NCBI RefSeq assembly: GCF_021155765.1
Contig: NC_060105.1
Span: 2,232,001-2,296,000 of the forward strand
DNA from: Diprion similis
Lineage: Eukaryota > Arthropoda > Insecta > Hymenoptera > Diprionidae
Reading direction: 5' to 3'
DNA: 64,000 bases
Numbering within the stretch: the first letter of the stretch is position 1; every line of letters starts with the position of its first letter. The position numbers were made by a program, and so were the translations under genes. The notes under the pieces were generated by a model, which saw only the letters and a program-made list of their open reading frames with translations, did no database searches and was not told the origin of the DNA. Shown here piece after piece: positions 14,701 to 27,195 of the stretch.

Positions 14701-15416
14701 TTAGAGAACTACCTGGTGCCCGGTGGAACAGGTGTTCACGTCCACATTTTCGAACTTCACAGAGATTCCAATTTCTGGCCAGATCCATTAGTCTTTAATC
14801 CGGACAGATTCTTACCCGAACAAATGCGAGGACGTCATCCGTTTGCCTTCGTGCCTTTCAGCGCGGGACCACGAAACTGCATCGGTGAGGATAATGCGTT
14901 TAACAAAGGCAATTACGTACCGAGCATCACACGATTGTGCACATTTCGTCTTGTAGCGTCCGCGACTTTCGTAATGCAGACAATTGCGAAATCCAGTCTA
15001 GCATCAAGGAATTACTGTATTCAAATTTATCCATAATTAGCTTAAGAGCTACGATGGCGTTCCGGAATTCAAGCTCCGCACATTTCCTTCAATTTGGATG
15101 GTGATTATAATCCGTCCGAATTGTTCACGAATCTTATACCCATGCGTACGGAGAGAAAAAAATTATTACTGCAATTATTCTTGATAATTGGCACCGAATG
15201 AAAACGTACGTACTCACATTATTCTTTTTTTTTTTTGCAGGTCAGAAATTTGCGATGCTGGAGTTGAAGGTGCTGATGGCACATTTCTTGCACAATTTCT
15301 ATTTGGAGCCGCTCGATTTGTCATGCGATGTAGAAATCTTTCCAGACTTGGTGCTCCGGCCAGCAAAACCTGTTCGCTTGAAATTCGTCCGAAGATCACA
15401 TAAGAATCATAATTAA
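11799..15416 (+). CDS. Cytochrome P450, CYP4 family, array gene 2
   Basis: Complete CYP4-type monooxygenase of 520 residues. Exons: 11799-11961, 12055-12164, 12290-12380, 12575-12760, 12830-12923, 12999-13101, 13175-13286, 13437-13543, 14200-14268, 14442-14613, 14705-14884 and 15241-15416. The start begins [10 protein letters not shown], directly before the membrane anchor shared by all five genes. Diagnostic motifs are intact: GHDTTA in exon 9, ESLR in exon 10, and [10 protein letters not shown] spanning exons 11 and 12. The tail is two codons longer than that of genes 1, 3 and 5 and ends in KNHN. Gene 4 is its closest sister, with a matching promoter, introns 1-3 and intron 9. It is presumably a microsomal oxidase like its neighbours; substrate unknown. 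Confidence 0.94.
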
Positions 15417-16352
15417 CTACTTGTGTGCTAACTTTCAAGATCTATTAATATAAACGAATCTGGTGTAGAAAAAGAATCTTGTTGAGAATTGTGCCACATA
15501 TTCGACGAATGACTAGTTGTAAGATTCTGAGATTTCGCGTCCATAGGAAACAATTCGGAAGCAATATTGCTTGACTTCAGCGCGTGATCTTGGAAATTAC
15601 AAATTCATCAATAAAGAGCTCAAGAAATGCAGGCGATTAAAGATGTTCGTAGGAATAAGATCGCATGGTCGGAACGTTTACGTTTCGTTAGTTTTATCAC
15701 TTCATTCCATTTCTTCAAATATTCTTTTACGCAAGCTAGACTAAGTCGCATAAACTATGAACGAAAAATGGGAATTACAGAAATGGGAAATAATAATTAT
15801 TCGTCAATCATAAAGATAGCATTGGAACGATCATGGAAGAAAGAAAAACTGTTCGCTGTGGAAATTCTTTTTTTCCATTCTTGTAGTTCCATTTTCATGA
15901 AAAATTGATCTGAAAATTTCCAGAAACAATTTCCATCATCCGTTATGAGTGGCAAATATTTCACAGCGAATAATTATTTCAAATGCCTGCCGCATATATC
16001 TTCACGTCTCAGATAAACATGTTTATGTTGAAGTATCAAGTGTTCAGTAATTATATTGCGAAAAATGTGTAACGCAAATGGACTATGAGGCTTGTACGTA
16101 TAATGGCTCCTGATGGCTAATTAAAAGTTTGAAATTCTCTATCACTACTTGAGAACAAACTGCATTGGCTAGCTTATTTCGATACGAGAGCTTGTCAATA
16201 GAGACCAATAGAGCATACTGATGCACAGGAGTCGCAGTAGAGAGTGACAGTGAATGCTGCTGTTGTCACAAGGCGTTCAACTGACGGGAAAATAGTTGCT
16301 TAATCAAATTTATAAACGCTTGTCTAGCGCCCGAGTTAAGAGATCCGAAAAA
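15417..16352 (+). other. Intergenic DNA between P450 genes 2 and 3
   Basis: No gene. It contains the gene 2 3' UTR and the upstream region of gene 3. Parts recur before gene 5: about 15630-15930 resembles 26190-26490, and 16081-16352 resembles 26900-27195. The latter presumably includes the promoter, but no clear core element stands out. Confidence 0.75.
15610..15615 (+). other. Candidate polyadenylation signal of P450 gene 2
   Basis: AATAAA about 195 bases after the gene 2 stop codon. Confidence 0.5.
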
Positions 16353-19300
16353 ATGTTGGGTATTATGCTATTTCTTACCCTGATCGCGGGGGTTCTTTAC
16401 GGATTCCACTACTTGGTTCGCGGTGGCAGGAAAGGTGAACTCATCGGTAGAATTCCTGGACCATACGCCTGGCCTTTCATCGGTAATACGTTGATGTTTC
16501 TAGTGTCTCATGGTGAGTAAACTGCAACTTCATTTCTGATACTGTCGTTAAGGTTATCAGCCGAATATGGGATGAAATTTAACCGGTTTCCTCCCGATAA
16601 ATGCAGTCGACTTATGGAAGGTGATGCGCAAGCTGAACAAGGACTATTGCCCCATTAATCGTGTCTGGACTGTCAAAGATCCAGTAGTTAACGTTTATCA
16701 TCCGGACGACGTCGAGGTAAACGAAAATATCCTCTGCAGGTTTTCCGCTAAGGATCCGGTTTCTAATTATCCAAAAATATCTCGATTCATTAATTGTACA
16801 GTCAGCGAGAATGATTCTTTCACCGGCAACTCAAATTGCACACTTGAATACATCCTGCAGTCATTCAGCAATCTAAAGACAGAATCAATCTCGGTAAGTG
16901 TACTTGACACTTGACGACAGACGGAAATTACACTGCAGTAATTGTATAAATAAGGTCATCATGTCACGAGATATACAATGTCTTTGTGAGAAATAACACC
17001 GCGACCCAAGTATGCGGCTTATTAGAGAATATAAAAAGTGTTTTATCTCGCGATTATTTTCCAGGCTTTATTTTCAAGCGTTAGACATATCGAGAAGAGC
17101 TTCTTGTACGATTTTATCCAGCCGTGGTTCAACACTGGACTTTTGACCAGCAAAGGTAATCTTATGAATTCTTCTTGGGAGATATATAAAAATAAATATT
17201 TTTTGAGCGAAGCGTTCGGCTCGTTCCGCCTGAGCCGAGCGTGCAAGCGAGAGCGAGGCACGAAAAAAAGTGCAAATAAATGTTAATTTATAGAAAAAAT
17301 TGTAATTTTCAATTAACTCCTTCTTTGTATTATACAAAATAATGATAATTCAGTGATAATAATTCAATTCAATTCATAAAAGTATGCAATTTTTCATCAA
17401 TGTTTTCTTATGACGTTATCACGTAAAATTATCGTCCGTAAACCGACTTTACAGACAACCCTTTTTTTTTTTTGCATATTTTCGACTCGTGCAATTAAAT
17501 GCATTAAGTAAAGCAGGTCCCGCTACATTTTTAACGTGCGGAATATTTGAATTCGATAAATTATCCTTCGTTCTGCAGTTAGGGTGGATGAGATTTTGAA
17601 AAGATGCAGGTAAACAGATGACCCCACTTTTTCTTATTTAGGAAGAAAATGGCACGAACGACGGAGAATCCTCACGCCAGCTTTTCACTTCAACGTATTG
17701 CAGCAATTCGTCGGAATTTTCAACGAGCAGAGTGAGAAACTCGTGCAATCGCTTTGCCTCGAGGGCGACGAAGTCGTCGACGATCTCGTCCACCTCCTCC
17801 ACAAATACACGCTCAACTCGATTTGCGGTGAATTTGAAGTTGACGACAAGTCTTAATGAATGTAAGAGAACGTTTTCTCATCTCTTGACTTTGCAGAAAC
17901 CACGATGGGCACGACATCGGACGTGAATGGGCAAGTTCAGAACGAATACAGGTCCTGCGTTTCAGAAATGGGAGATATAATGCTTTACCGGTGAGTCAAT
18001 TTCATTCATCATAAGCTAAACAAAAACGAGATTGATCCAGCAATTTCTTGGGCTTGAATCTCAGGATCCTCAGACCTTGGTGGCACTCAGACTGGATGTT
18101 CAAGTTCTCCAGAAAATTCAAAGATCAAGTTCGCGCGCTCAAAGTTCTTCACGGTTTTTCAACAAATGTGAGTATCCAATTACACGTCCAGCACGTATCT
18201 TTTCCCTCACAATCACCTTTTCTTCGCCACTTTTCCAAAGATCATCAATGATCGTAAACGGTATCACGACGAGACCGGAGATCGATTTTTAAAAGGACTT
18301 GGCGGTGACAGCGATTCGAGTATCTACGATTTCAACAATGAAAATGTCAAAGGTACGTTCATATTTCGCATCGAATTTCTTCCTCAATGCGCATAATGAA
18401 GTTCCTAATAACCTTGTCAGACAAGATAGTTTCAAGTCAGCGGCAAAAGATGTTTCGTTATGAATCCGTAATGTCGTAAATATTTCAAATTCGATCCTCA
18501 AGGTAAACGACGTCTGGCCATGCTCGATCTACTGATCTCAGCTTCTAGGCGTGAAGGTAGCATAAGCGACGAGGGAATCAGAGAGGAAGTGGATACTTTC
18601 ATATTCGAGGTAAATATTTTGAGAGGGTATCGTTTCTACAAGTTCGTTTCTACAAGTGCCAATACCTAACAGTTCATTTCTACAAGTTGCGATTCTACAA
18701 GTTCGTTTTTCCCGAAGAGTTCGTTTCTACAAGTTGCGTTCCTACAACCGAGAGGTTCGTTTCTACAAATGCCGTTTCTACAAGCGCCGAGCGCCTCCGT
18801 CGATTTCGTACATTTTGATTTAATTCAATTTAATCTAATTTAATTTAATTTAAATTATTTGACCTCCACTTGTAGAAACGAACCCTTCGGACGAACTTGT
18901 AGGACTGCGACTTGTAGAAACGAACCGCTCGGTCGCTTGTAGAAACAAACTTGTAGAAACTGTCCTCTCTCAACATTTTGTCCGGACTCCACCAAATCGC
19001 GCGATGCTCCTATTTAATCGAACTTAGAATTGGCAAGAACAATCGGCAGGATTAACGTGACTCCTGACCTCAGCCGTGTAATGACGGCGAATAAATTGGA
19101 CTCGAGTTATGGAAACCTTATACTACTACGTACTCGTCATGTTATAATTCCATGTAGGATTAACAACATCTTGTAGGAGTAAAAATTCTCAAGTTCCTCT
19201 TTGGTCAGTTTCATTCTCAAAGGTCACGCAGTTAATTAATCCATACCAAATACACGAGTACACCTGATTCATATAATATCGAAGAAAATTACCGTGCGGG

Positions 19301-21037
19301 CAAATGAATGAAATCGGAACAGGATTTTTACATTCTTGGGCTCGATAGTTAAAAACGGAGTGATTCGTATATTCACCGTTGCAAGAAACGTTGGATCGAC
19401 AGAAAATTCCGAAACCATAGGGGAAGCGCGTTTTGGCACCTGAGAAGTCGTTTCCGAGCATTTACAAAAAGAGTCCAAACGCTAAGCCGGTTCTTATGAA
19501 ATTCGTACAGTTTACTGTTTCTATTGTGACTTTTCTTCACCCAGTCCCACTTCCGGTTGGGAAACGGCAGCTGCCAACTCGTTTAATTTTGGAGGCACAA
19601 CGACGGGCTTTGAAATCAAATCTTGTTGCTTCTAGTAGAAATTTTGGTAATTTTTTAGGATTTTTCCGGCACGTGCAAGTCTCTTGTAAACAAGGGTACA
19701 GTCAAACCACCGAACCGATTCTCATAAAATCAGCAGAGGATACTGTTTTGACCTCGAAGGTGTGCGAATTAGCATCTTCACCTGATCCTACTTTTGGTCG
19801 TCACAGATCTTGACATCCAAATACTACGAAAGTACAACCATCAGTCAAAAAGAAATTTGCTACACCAAACCATACCACGGATTCGTAAATTCTATAGATG
19901 TTCAACAAAAAATTAGCATCCAATCGTGTCTGACGCGACAAAGCGATGAGCTTTTTGGCTAGAAGGGATAACCGATGAAAGAGTGACGGTCGTAAATACT
20001 TTTCGGCGTGCCTCAAGCATATTTCTATCGATAATTCGAGAACATTTCTTACCTGCAGGGACACGACACGACTGCTATGGGATTATGTTTCACTTTTATG
20101 CTGCTGGCCGAAAACAAACAAATTCAGGTAAGTCATTGATATTGTTGACGTCGTGTTTGTTACTAATACTGATGAAATTTATTTGCACCTTCTCCCACCG
20201 GCAAACAAAATAGACTGTGTTACAGCTGCGATGACTGAGTCTTTTCTTTCCCTTCTTTCGTAGGACAAAGCGAGAGGCGAGGTCGACGAGGCATTCGAAG
20301 GAAAAGAGGACAAGAAATTGTCGATGCGCGAAGTCCAGGGCTTGGCCTACCTCGAAAGATGCATCAAAGAATCTTTGCGATTGTTTCCGAGTGTGCCGTT
20401 CATATCTCGTTACATATCGGAAGACCTGCAACTCAGTGAGCAATTGCACGCAGTTTTCACTCCTGATCATCGTACATCTCTTATCCACTCACGATAAAAT
20501 GGTTTCATATGACTTTTAGAGAACTATTTGGTGCCCGGGGGAACGATCGTTAACGTTCACATTTACGACCTTCACAGAGATCCAAATTTCTGGCGAGATC
20601 CATCGGTCTTTGATCCGGATAGATTTTTACCCGGCCAAGCGCAAGGACGTCATCCTTTTGCTTTCGTGCCTTTCAGCGCAGGACCGCGGAACTGCATCGG
20701 TAAGGAAAACGCGTGTAACCGGAATAATTGTGCACTGTATGTAAATATTGTAATCTTCCTGATTCTTTTATAAGTGTAATATGTAAATGCATGCGAAGAC
20801 CGTTCGTGGTAATCACCGGAATTCTATCCGATAACCGATAATTCACGTCACGCTTCGTCTGTTACAGGTCAAAAGTTCGCTATGCTGGAGCTGAAGGTGC
20901 TGATGGCACATTTCTTGCACAATTTCTACTTCGAGCCACTCGACTTTTCCAGCGATGTACAAATCCTTCCCGACTTGGTCCTGCGACCGTCGAAGCCTAT
21001 CCGCATGAAATTCGTTCCGAGATCACAGAGTAATTAA
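16353..21037 (+). CDS. Cytochrome P450, CYP4 family, array gene 3
   Basis: Complete CYP4-type monooxygenase of 517 residues. Exons: 16353-16512, 16607-16716, 17065-17155, 17642-17827, 17897-17990, 18065-18167, 18241-18352, 18503-18609, 20059-20127, 20264-20435, 20520-20699 and 20868-21037. The start is the ATG of [10 protein letters not shown] by alignment with the sisters. The frame is open further upstream, but without an ATG. Exon 1 is one codon shorter than in genes 1, 2 and 4. Helix I GHDTTA, helix K ESLR and the haem loop are intact (cysteine at about 460). Intron 8 is about 1.45 kb, far longer than in the sisters, owing to an inverted-repeat insertion and further extra DNA. The 3' end from exon 10 through the UTR is almost the same as that of gene 1, while the 5' end matches gene 5. 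Confidence 0.93.
18622..18974. mobile_element. MITE-like insertion in intron 8 of P450 gene 3
   Basis: About 353 bases absent from the same intron of genes 2 and 4. The flanking hexamer ATTTTG occurs at both ends (18616-18621 and 18975-18980) and once in the empty sites, so it looks like a target-site duplication. The ends are inverted copies of a segment reading GAGAG...GTTTCTACAAG. The left half carries about eight direct copies of TTCTACAA and the right half several inverted copies, around an AT-rich centre made of TTTAA units. No coding capacity; superfamily not assigned. Confidence 0.8.
19360..19965. other. Extra intronic segment in P450 gene 3 of unknown origin
   Basis: This part of intron 8 has no counterpart in the same intron of genes 2 or 4, whose flanking DNA can otherwise be aligned. 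It has an open frame at 19433-19813 whose product I do not recognise. It may be a second insertion or a decayed transposon piece. Limits are approximate. Confidence 0.4.
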
Positions 21038-22165
21038 GCCGATCGTCGAATGACTGTCTTGGATTTTAGTCAGTGTCGTTTGCTGCGCGACGCTGCCGCA
21101 AATTGTCAATCTTTTTACTTCACGGCCTTTCCGACAGCACCGGACGAGAACTGACTTTGACACAAATGGTCCTAAACACTTCTGGCAAAATGCTTCAAAT
21201 TTTTTTACTCAATGAGCTTCAATATTGAATCCGTTTACACCCCACAACAGCAGCATTTCCATTTCTCTGAGGACTTTTACTCTGCGCCTTGTAGTGTATT
21301 TCTCTTTTACTCGTATGTTTGTGATAACATTAAGAATCAACTTAAATCATCAGCATTATCAATTATAATAAATTTTACTCGCAGGGGATAATTATATTTC
21401 AGTACTCGGTAATACTCTATTCTCCATGTACTATGCAGTGTATCGTGCTCAATAAAAAATCTTTGGAATTACAAATTCGTTGATGAAAGTGTGCAAATTT
21501 TCCGAAAGAATTTACAAGGAAGCAAAATAACTAAGCATTCAACCCGTCGTTTCTAGATTCTGACATCAGAATCTGTGAAACGCAGTGCGTCTAGTAAGAA
21601 ATTCCCAAAACAGCACGCAGACATATGAAAACGTAAGAAAACAAGATTCGAGTGGCCGCATTTCGCATGACAAACAAAGTGTGACTGATTATATTTCTCT
21701 CCGCTGTCGCCGTATGATCATGCGTCCGTGTGTGCGTAAATGTTGTAGTTCGTCGTCGTTTCTTAAGTCGAGTTTCGTAACCTGACACGTATTGAGAGTC
21801 ACTGCTGTATAGCGCGGGTTGGGAGAGAAAGAATAAAATGTTTATCAGCATCAGTGGTCATTTTAGAGCCGACCGATTCAGTCGCCCGCCGCCGCCTGTT
21901 TATCGAACTCCGGCATCGATGACATTGTAGATGAATGGTAGTCCAAAATCCAAAATTTTATTGGGTAGTTTTGTGAAAGTAGCGAGAGGCAGGCGTGCAT
22001 TTATTGCATGAAAAATTCATCAAACTGCTACTTTACTGCATTGGAGTGTCGCGAAATACAGAGGTCAGCAAAGATTACGATCGTTACAACGCGTTCAAAT
22101 GATAAGAAGAGTCCGTCAATTAGATTAAACTCATCTTCAACATCCGATCTGTTGGAACTTAAAGA
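21038..22165 (+). other. 3' UTR of P450 gene 3 and upstream region of gene 4
   Basis: No gene. This is the duplicate of 10747-11798, with near identity at both ends and divergence in the middle. Confidence 0.8.
21451..21456 (+). other. Candidate polyadenylation signal of P450 gene 3
   Basis: AATAAA about 415 bases after the stop, in the same context as the signal after gene 1. Confidence 0.55.
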
Positions 22166-25100
22166 ATGTTGTCGAGTGTCGCGATATTTTTAACCCTGGT
22201 CGCGGGAGTTCTTTACGGCTTGCACTACTTGGTTCGCGGAGGCAGGAAAGGTGAACTCATCGATAGAATACCTGGACCACACGCTTGGCCGATCATTGGC
22301 AACATTCTTACCTTCATGGTACCCGTGGGTGTGTAATCTTATACCGTTTGTAAGACTGTGATCAAGCTCAAGATCCAAAGAATTCAATAACATCCGATCG
22401 TTCGATTTCCGGGTTTCGCAGAAGAATTATGGAACGTGACTCGCAAGTTGAACACGGACTACTATCCCATCCAACGGATTTGGAGCATCGTAGTTCCAGT
22501 CGTGACTCTTTATCATCCGGATGACGTGGAGGTAAAAAAACTACACATCAGTCACACTCATTCGCATGAATAGAGATATGATATGACGCGAGATGCTACG
22601 TTATAACCAGCTTCTTGGAGAGCATGGACACTTTATTTCGCAGTTATTTTCCAGGCTTTATTTTCAAGTGTAATCCACATCGAAAAGAGTCGCATATACA
22701 ACTTTCTTCATCCATGGCTGGGTACCGGTCTTCTAACCAGCGGAGGTAAGACGTGGAAATTATGGATACTTTTTTTTCTGAGTTTCAAAGTTAGCTGATA
22801 ATTCAATTACACTGGCGTACACAGTGCTTTGGGGTGCGAACATTTGTGATGGAAAAAGTATCCGTCGTCTAACTGCAGTTGTAGTGGATGAGAACTGTCA
22901 AAGACGTGAGTCGACAGATGATTCCTTTTCCTCTTGTTTAGGGAAAAAATGGCACGAACGAAGGAGAATCCTCACGCCAGCTTTTCACTTCAACCTACTG
23001 CAGCAATTCGTCCGAATTTTCAACGAGCAGAGTGAGAAACTCGTGCAATCGCTTTGCCTCGAGGGCGACGAAGTCGTCGACGATCTCGTCCACCTCCTCC
23101 ACAAATACACGCTCAACTCGATTTGCGGTGAATTTGAAGTTGACAACGAGTCTTAATGAATGTGAGAGAACGTTTTCTCATCTCTTGACTTTGCAGAAAC
23201 CACGATGGGCGCGACATCGGACGTGAATGGGCAAGTTCTGAAGGAATACAGGTCCTGCGTTTCAGAAATGGGATGTATAACGCTTTACCGGTGAGTCAAT
23301 TTCATTCATCATAAGCTAAACAAAAACGAGATTGATCCAGCAATTTCTTCGGCTTGAATCTCAGGATCCTCAGACCTTGGTGGCACTCAGACTGGATGTT
23401 CAAATTTTCGCGAAAATTCAAAGATCAAGTTCGCGCGCTGAAAGTTCTTCACGGTTTTTCGACGAATGTAAGTATCCAATTAGACGCGCAGTGCGTATCT
23501 TTTCCCTCACAATCACGTTTTCTAAACCACTTTTTCAAAGGTCATCAACGATCGTAAACGGTATCACGACGAGACCGGAGGTCGTTTTTTAAAAGGACTT
23601 AGCGGTGACAGCGATTCGAATATCTACGCTTTCAACGATGAAAATGTCAAAGGTACGTTCATATTTCACATCGAATCTCTTCCTGAATGGACGTAAAAAA
23701 TTTCTTATTACATTGTCCGACAAAATACTGCTAACAAGGTGATCATACCGGCCGCATTTTTGTAATTTTTCATAATTATAGTACAGAAGCTTTACGACTC
23801 GAACAGTGAATCCCCAAAGCTATTGGTCGGGGGTCAAAACTTGGAAGGGCCAATATTTCGAATGGCCGACGTATGGAAATTTCAAACACGCGAAAGTAAA
23901 ATGAGGAAAGATGAATTGTTCGAAATCTTTTGTTATTCCAATTTCGCATGTTTGAAACTTCGATACATCTGCCATTCAAAATATTGACCCTTTCAAGTTT
24001 TGACCCCCACCCATTAGCTTTCGGGGATCACTACGCGAGTCCTGAAGCTTCAGTACTGTAAGTATGAAAAATTACAACAATGCCGCTAGTGTATCATCGC
24101 CTTATAAGACAAGACAAAAAATGTTCCGGTTTGATTATGTAATATACCACAAAATTATTTGATTTTACGTTCAAGGTAAACGACGTCTGGCCATGCTCGA
24201 TCTACTGATGTCAGCTTCTAGGCACGAAGGCAGCATAAGCGACGAGGGAATCAGAGAAGAAGTGGATACTTTCATATTCGAGGTAGATATTCTGTCCAAA
24301 ATATTTTAACCAAATCGCGTGATGCCGCAATTTAATCCAACTTAGAATTAGCAAGAACAATTGGCAGAATTATCGTGACTCTTGACCTCAGCCGTGTAAC
24401 GACGGCGAATAGATCAGACTGACTTTATGGATACCTTATAGTACTACGTACTCGTCATGCTGTAACTCCATATAGGATTAACAACATCTTGTAGGAGTAA
24501 AAATTCTCAAGTTCCTCTTTCAGTCAGTTCAGTTTCATTCGCAAAGGTCACCCGGTTCTATAATATATACGTAATCCACAAGTACTTAATCCATGTGGAA
24601 CAAAATTGGCACGCGGCGAAATTAGTAAAACTGGAATAGGATTTGTTTTCGTCTCGTCTTCGCATGGCTGATGAAACGAGTGATAGGCGTAGACACTTAT
24701 CGGCGTGCCTCGATTAAGCATATTCTTATCGATGATTTAAGTATTTTTTTCCGCCTGAAGGGACACGACACGACCGCTATGGGATTATGTTTCACGTTGA
24801 TGCTGCTAGCCGAAAACAAAGACATTCAGGTACGGTATTGATATTATTTGACTTCTCGCTAATTACATATATTAGTGACATTTTTTCAAATCCTCTCCGG
24901 TCGCTGAACCAAACGGATTGCGTCAAACATCTACTGACTTTTTGCGTCATGTTTCGCTTGAAAAAAATGAGACTTTGGGACTTGCGATTTATGTATGTCG
25001 TAGGACAAAGCGAGAGCTGAGATCGACGAGGTATTCGAAAATAAAGAAGACAAGAAATTGTCAATGCGCGAAGTCCAGGGCTTGGCTTATCTCGAAAGAT

Positions 25101-25948
25101 GCATTAAAGAATCTTTGCGATTGTTTCCAAGTGTGCCAATCGTATCTCGTCACGTATCGGAAGACCTGCAACTCAGTGAGTATTTACATGCACGCAGATT
25201 TCACTCCCAATGATCGCATGGATCTTGCGCTCGCTCATCATAGCATGGTTTGACGTTTTATTTTAGAGAACTACCTGGTGCCCGGTGGAACGGTTGTTCA
25301 AGTCGACATTTTCGACCTTCACAGAGATCCCAATTTCTGGCCAGATCCATTAGTCTTTAGTCCGGATAGATTCTTACCCGACCAAGTGCGAGGACGTCAT
25401 CCGTTTGCCTTCGTGCCTTTCAGCGCGGGACCACGAAACTGCATCGGTGAGGATAATGCGTTTAACAAAGGCAATTACGCACCGAGAATCATACGGTTGT
25501 GCACGTTTCGTCCTGTAGCGTCCGTGACTTTGGTAATGCAGACATTTGCGTAATCCAGTCTAGCATCAAGGAATTACTGTATTCAAATTTATCCATAATT
25601 GGCTTGAGTGCCACGATGGCGTTGCAGAATTCGAGCTCCGCACATTTCCTTCGATTCGGATGGTGATTTCAATCCGCCCGAATCGTTCACGAATATTTTA
25701 CTGAAATGATATTTCATAATTGTCATTGAAGGAAGGCGTATACGTCCTCACATTATTCTCTTCTTTCTGCAGGTCAGAAATTCGCGATGCTGGAGTTGAA
25801 GGTGCTGATAGCAAATTTCGTACACAATTTTTATTTGGAGCCGCTTGATCTTTCATCCGATGTGAAAATCCTTTCTGACTTGGTCCTCCGGCCAGCGAAA
25901 CCTGTTCGCATTAAATTGGTCCGAAGGTCACACGAAAATCATAATTAA
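22166..25948 (+). CDS. Cytochrome P450, CYP4 family, array gene 4
   Basis: Complete CYP4-type monooxygenase of 520 residues. Exons: 22166-22328, 22422-22531, 22655-22745, 22942-23127, 23197-23290, 23365-23467, 23541-23652, 24176-24282, 24761-24829, 25004-25175, 25267-25446 and 25773-25948. The N-terminus [10 protein letters not shown] is the same as in gene 2, and the tail ends ENHN as in gene 2's family. Helix I GHDTTA, helix K ESLR and the [10 protein letters not shown] haem loop are intact. The exon 1 donor reads GTGTGT, weaker than the sister donors. Intron 7 is about 370 bases longer than in genes 2 and 3 because of an inverted-repeat element. Exons 4-6 are almost the same as those of gene 5, so recent exchange between the two is likely. 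Confidence 0.94.
23736..24103. mobile_element. MITE, family A, in intron 7 of P450 gene 4
   Basis: About 370 bases missing from the same intron of genes 2 and 3. Terminal arms of about 38 bases are imperfect inverted copies: AAGGTGATCATACC at the left and the complement of AAGGCGATGATACAC at the right. Further inverted blocks lie inside (around 23815-23900 and 23940-24035), so the element can fold almost along its whole length. A related copy lies at 55770-56030. No coding capacity. Confidence 0.78.
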
Positions 25949-27195
25949 CCTTTTGTTTGCTAACTTTCAAGATTTATCAATATAAACGAATCTCATTTTC
26001 CACTTTCGTCTCGTCGAGCCCCGATACAAAATTTCTTAATGCACCTTTGTGGCAACATTCTAATTATTTGTCCGGCGGCTACTATCATTAACCTAATTCT
26101 GAGAGGATCGTCGAGTGACTTTGATAAGCTAAACCGAGACGAGCCGAAGAAATGAGACGCCAAATGGCGTATGCCGGTTCTCTGAGGGTCAAAGATGTTC
26201 GCAAGAATGAGACTCGCATGGCCGAAACACTCACGTTTCGTTAGTTTCATAACTTCATTCTATTTCTTCATTTATTCCATTACGCAGGCTAGAAAAAGAT
26301 TCATAAACGATGAACGAGAAATAAAAATTACAGAAATGGAAAACAATGATTATTCGTCAATCACAAAAATAACTCTGTGGTGCGATCTTGAAAGAAAAGA
26401 AAAAACTGTTTATTGTGGAAATTCATTTTTTTTCATTCTCATAGTCCCATTTTCATAGAAAATTGATCTGAAAATTTCCAGAAACAATTTTCATCATCCG
26501 TTATCAGTGGGAAATATTTTACAGTAAATAACTATTTTGAATCCCTACCGTATATATCTTTACGTATCAGATAAACATGTTTATCTTGAAGTATCAAGTT
26601 CTCTCTACCGCAACGTCTAGTCGGCAGTCATTCGTGAGTGTGCGTCGAAATGTATTATCTCACCACGACGGCAGCGTATTCGTGTGATGCACAAACACCC
26701 GTTTGTTATATCCATTGATGCATCGCCAGGGACAGGCAAGAGTGGAGAAAATATAACGAGACCCTGGTCGAGGCCAGTAGATTCAGTTTCCTTTGCAGAG
26801 CCCATCGCATCAGTTGCTCTGCTTGTGCGTTAAATATCACACGTATTGAAGAGACACCCGATAATTGCTTCTCAGCATCAATGGCAACATACGCACATTG
26901 ACTATAAGGCTTGTACGTATAATGGCTCTCGATGGCTAATTAAAAGTTTAAAATTCTCTGCCCATATTCGAGAACAACTTGCATAAGCTGGCCTATTTCG
27001 ATACGAGAGCTTATCAATGAGATTGAGTGAGAGCTTATCAATAGAGACCAATGGAGCATATTGATGCACCGGAGTCGCAGTTGAGAGTGACAGTGAATGC
27101 TGCGGTTGTTACAAGGCGTTCAACTGACGGGAAAATAGTTGCTTAATCAAATTTATAAACGCTTGTCTAGCGCCCGAGTTAAGAGATCCGAAAAA
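25949..27195 (+). other. Intergenic DNA between P450 genes 4 and 5
   Basis: No gene. Duplicate of 15417-16352 with an extra segment at about 26600-26850. The proximal upstream region matches that of gene 3, but it contains a tandem 24-base repeat at 27005-27052 (GAGAGCTTATCAAT...) present only once before gene 3. Confidence 0.75.

Larger units (their letters stand above)
9973..20263 (+). repeat. Tandem segmental duplication, copy 1 (approximate limits)
   Basis: From exon 10 of P450 gene 1 to the end of intron 9 of gene 3, the sequence can be laid over the following unit (gene 3 exon 10 onward). Corresponding exons 10, 11 and 12 of genes 1 and 3 are all offset by exactly 10291 bases. The intergenic DNA before genes 2 and 4, and before genes 3 and 5, also matches. 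Limits are set by where similarity is evident by eye, so the true crossover point may lie some hundreds of bases away. Confidence 0.7.

Noticed and set aside
16296-16352. Upstream extension of P450 gene 3
   Set aside because: No ATG; it only appears if TTG is taken as a start. The sister genes begin at the later Met right before the membrane anchor.
19433-19813. 126-codon frame in gene 3 intron 8
   Set aside because: No known domain, and the segment is intronic and absent from the sisters; treated as part of an insertion.
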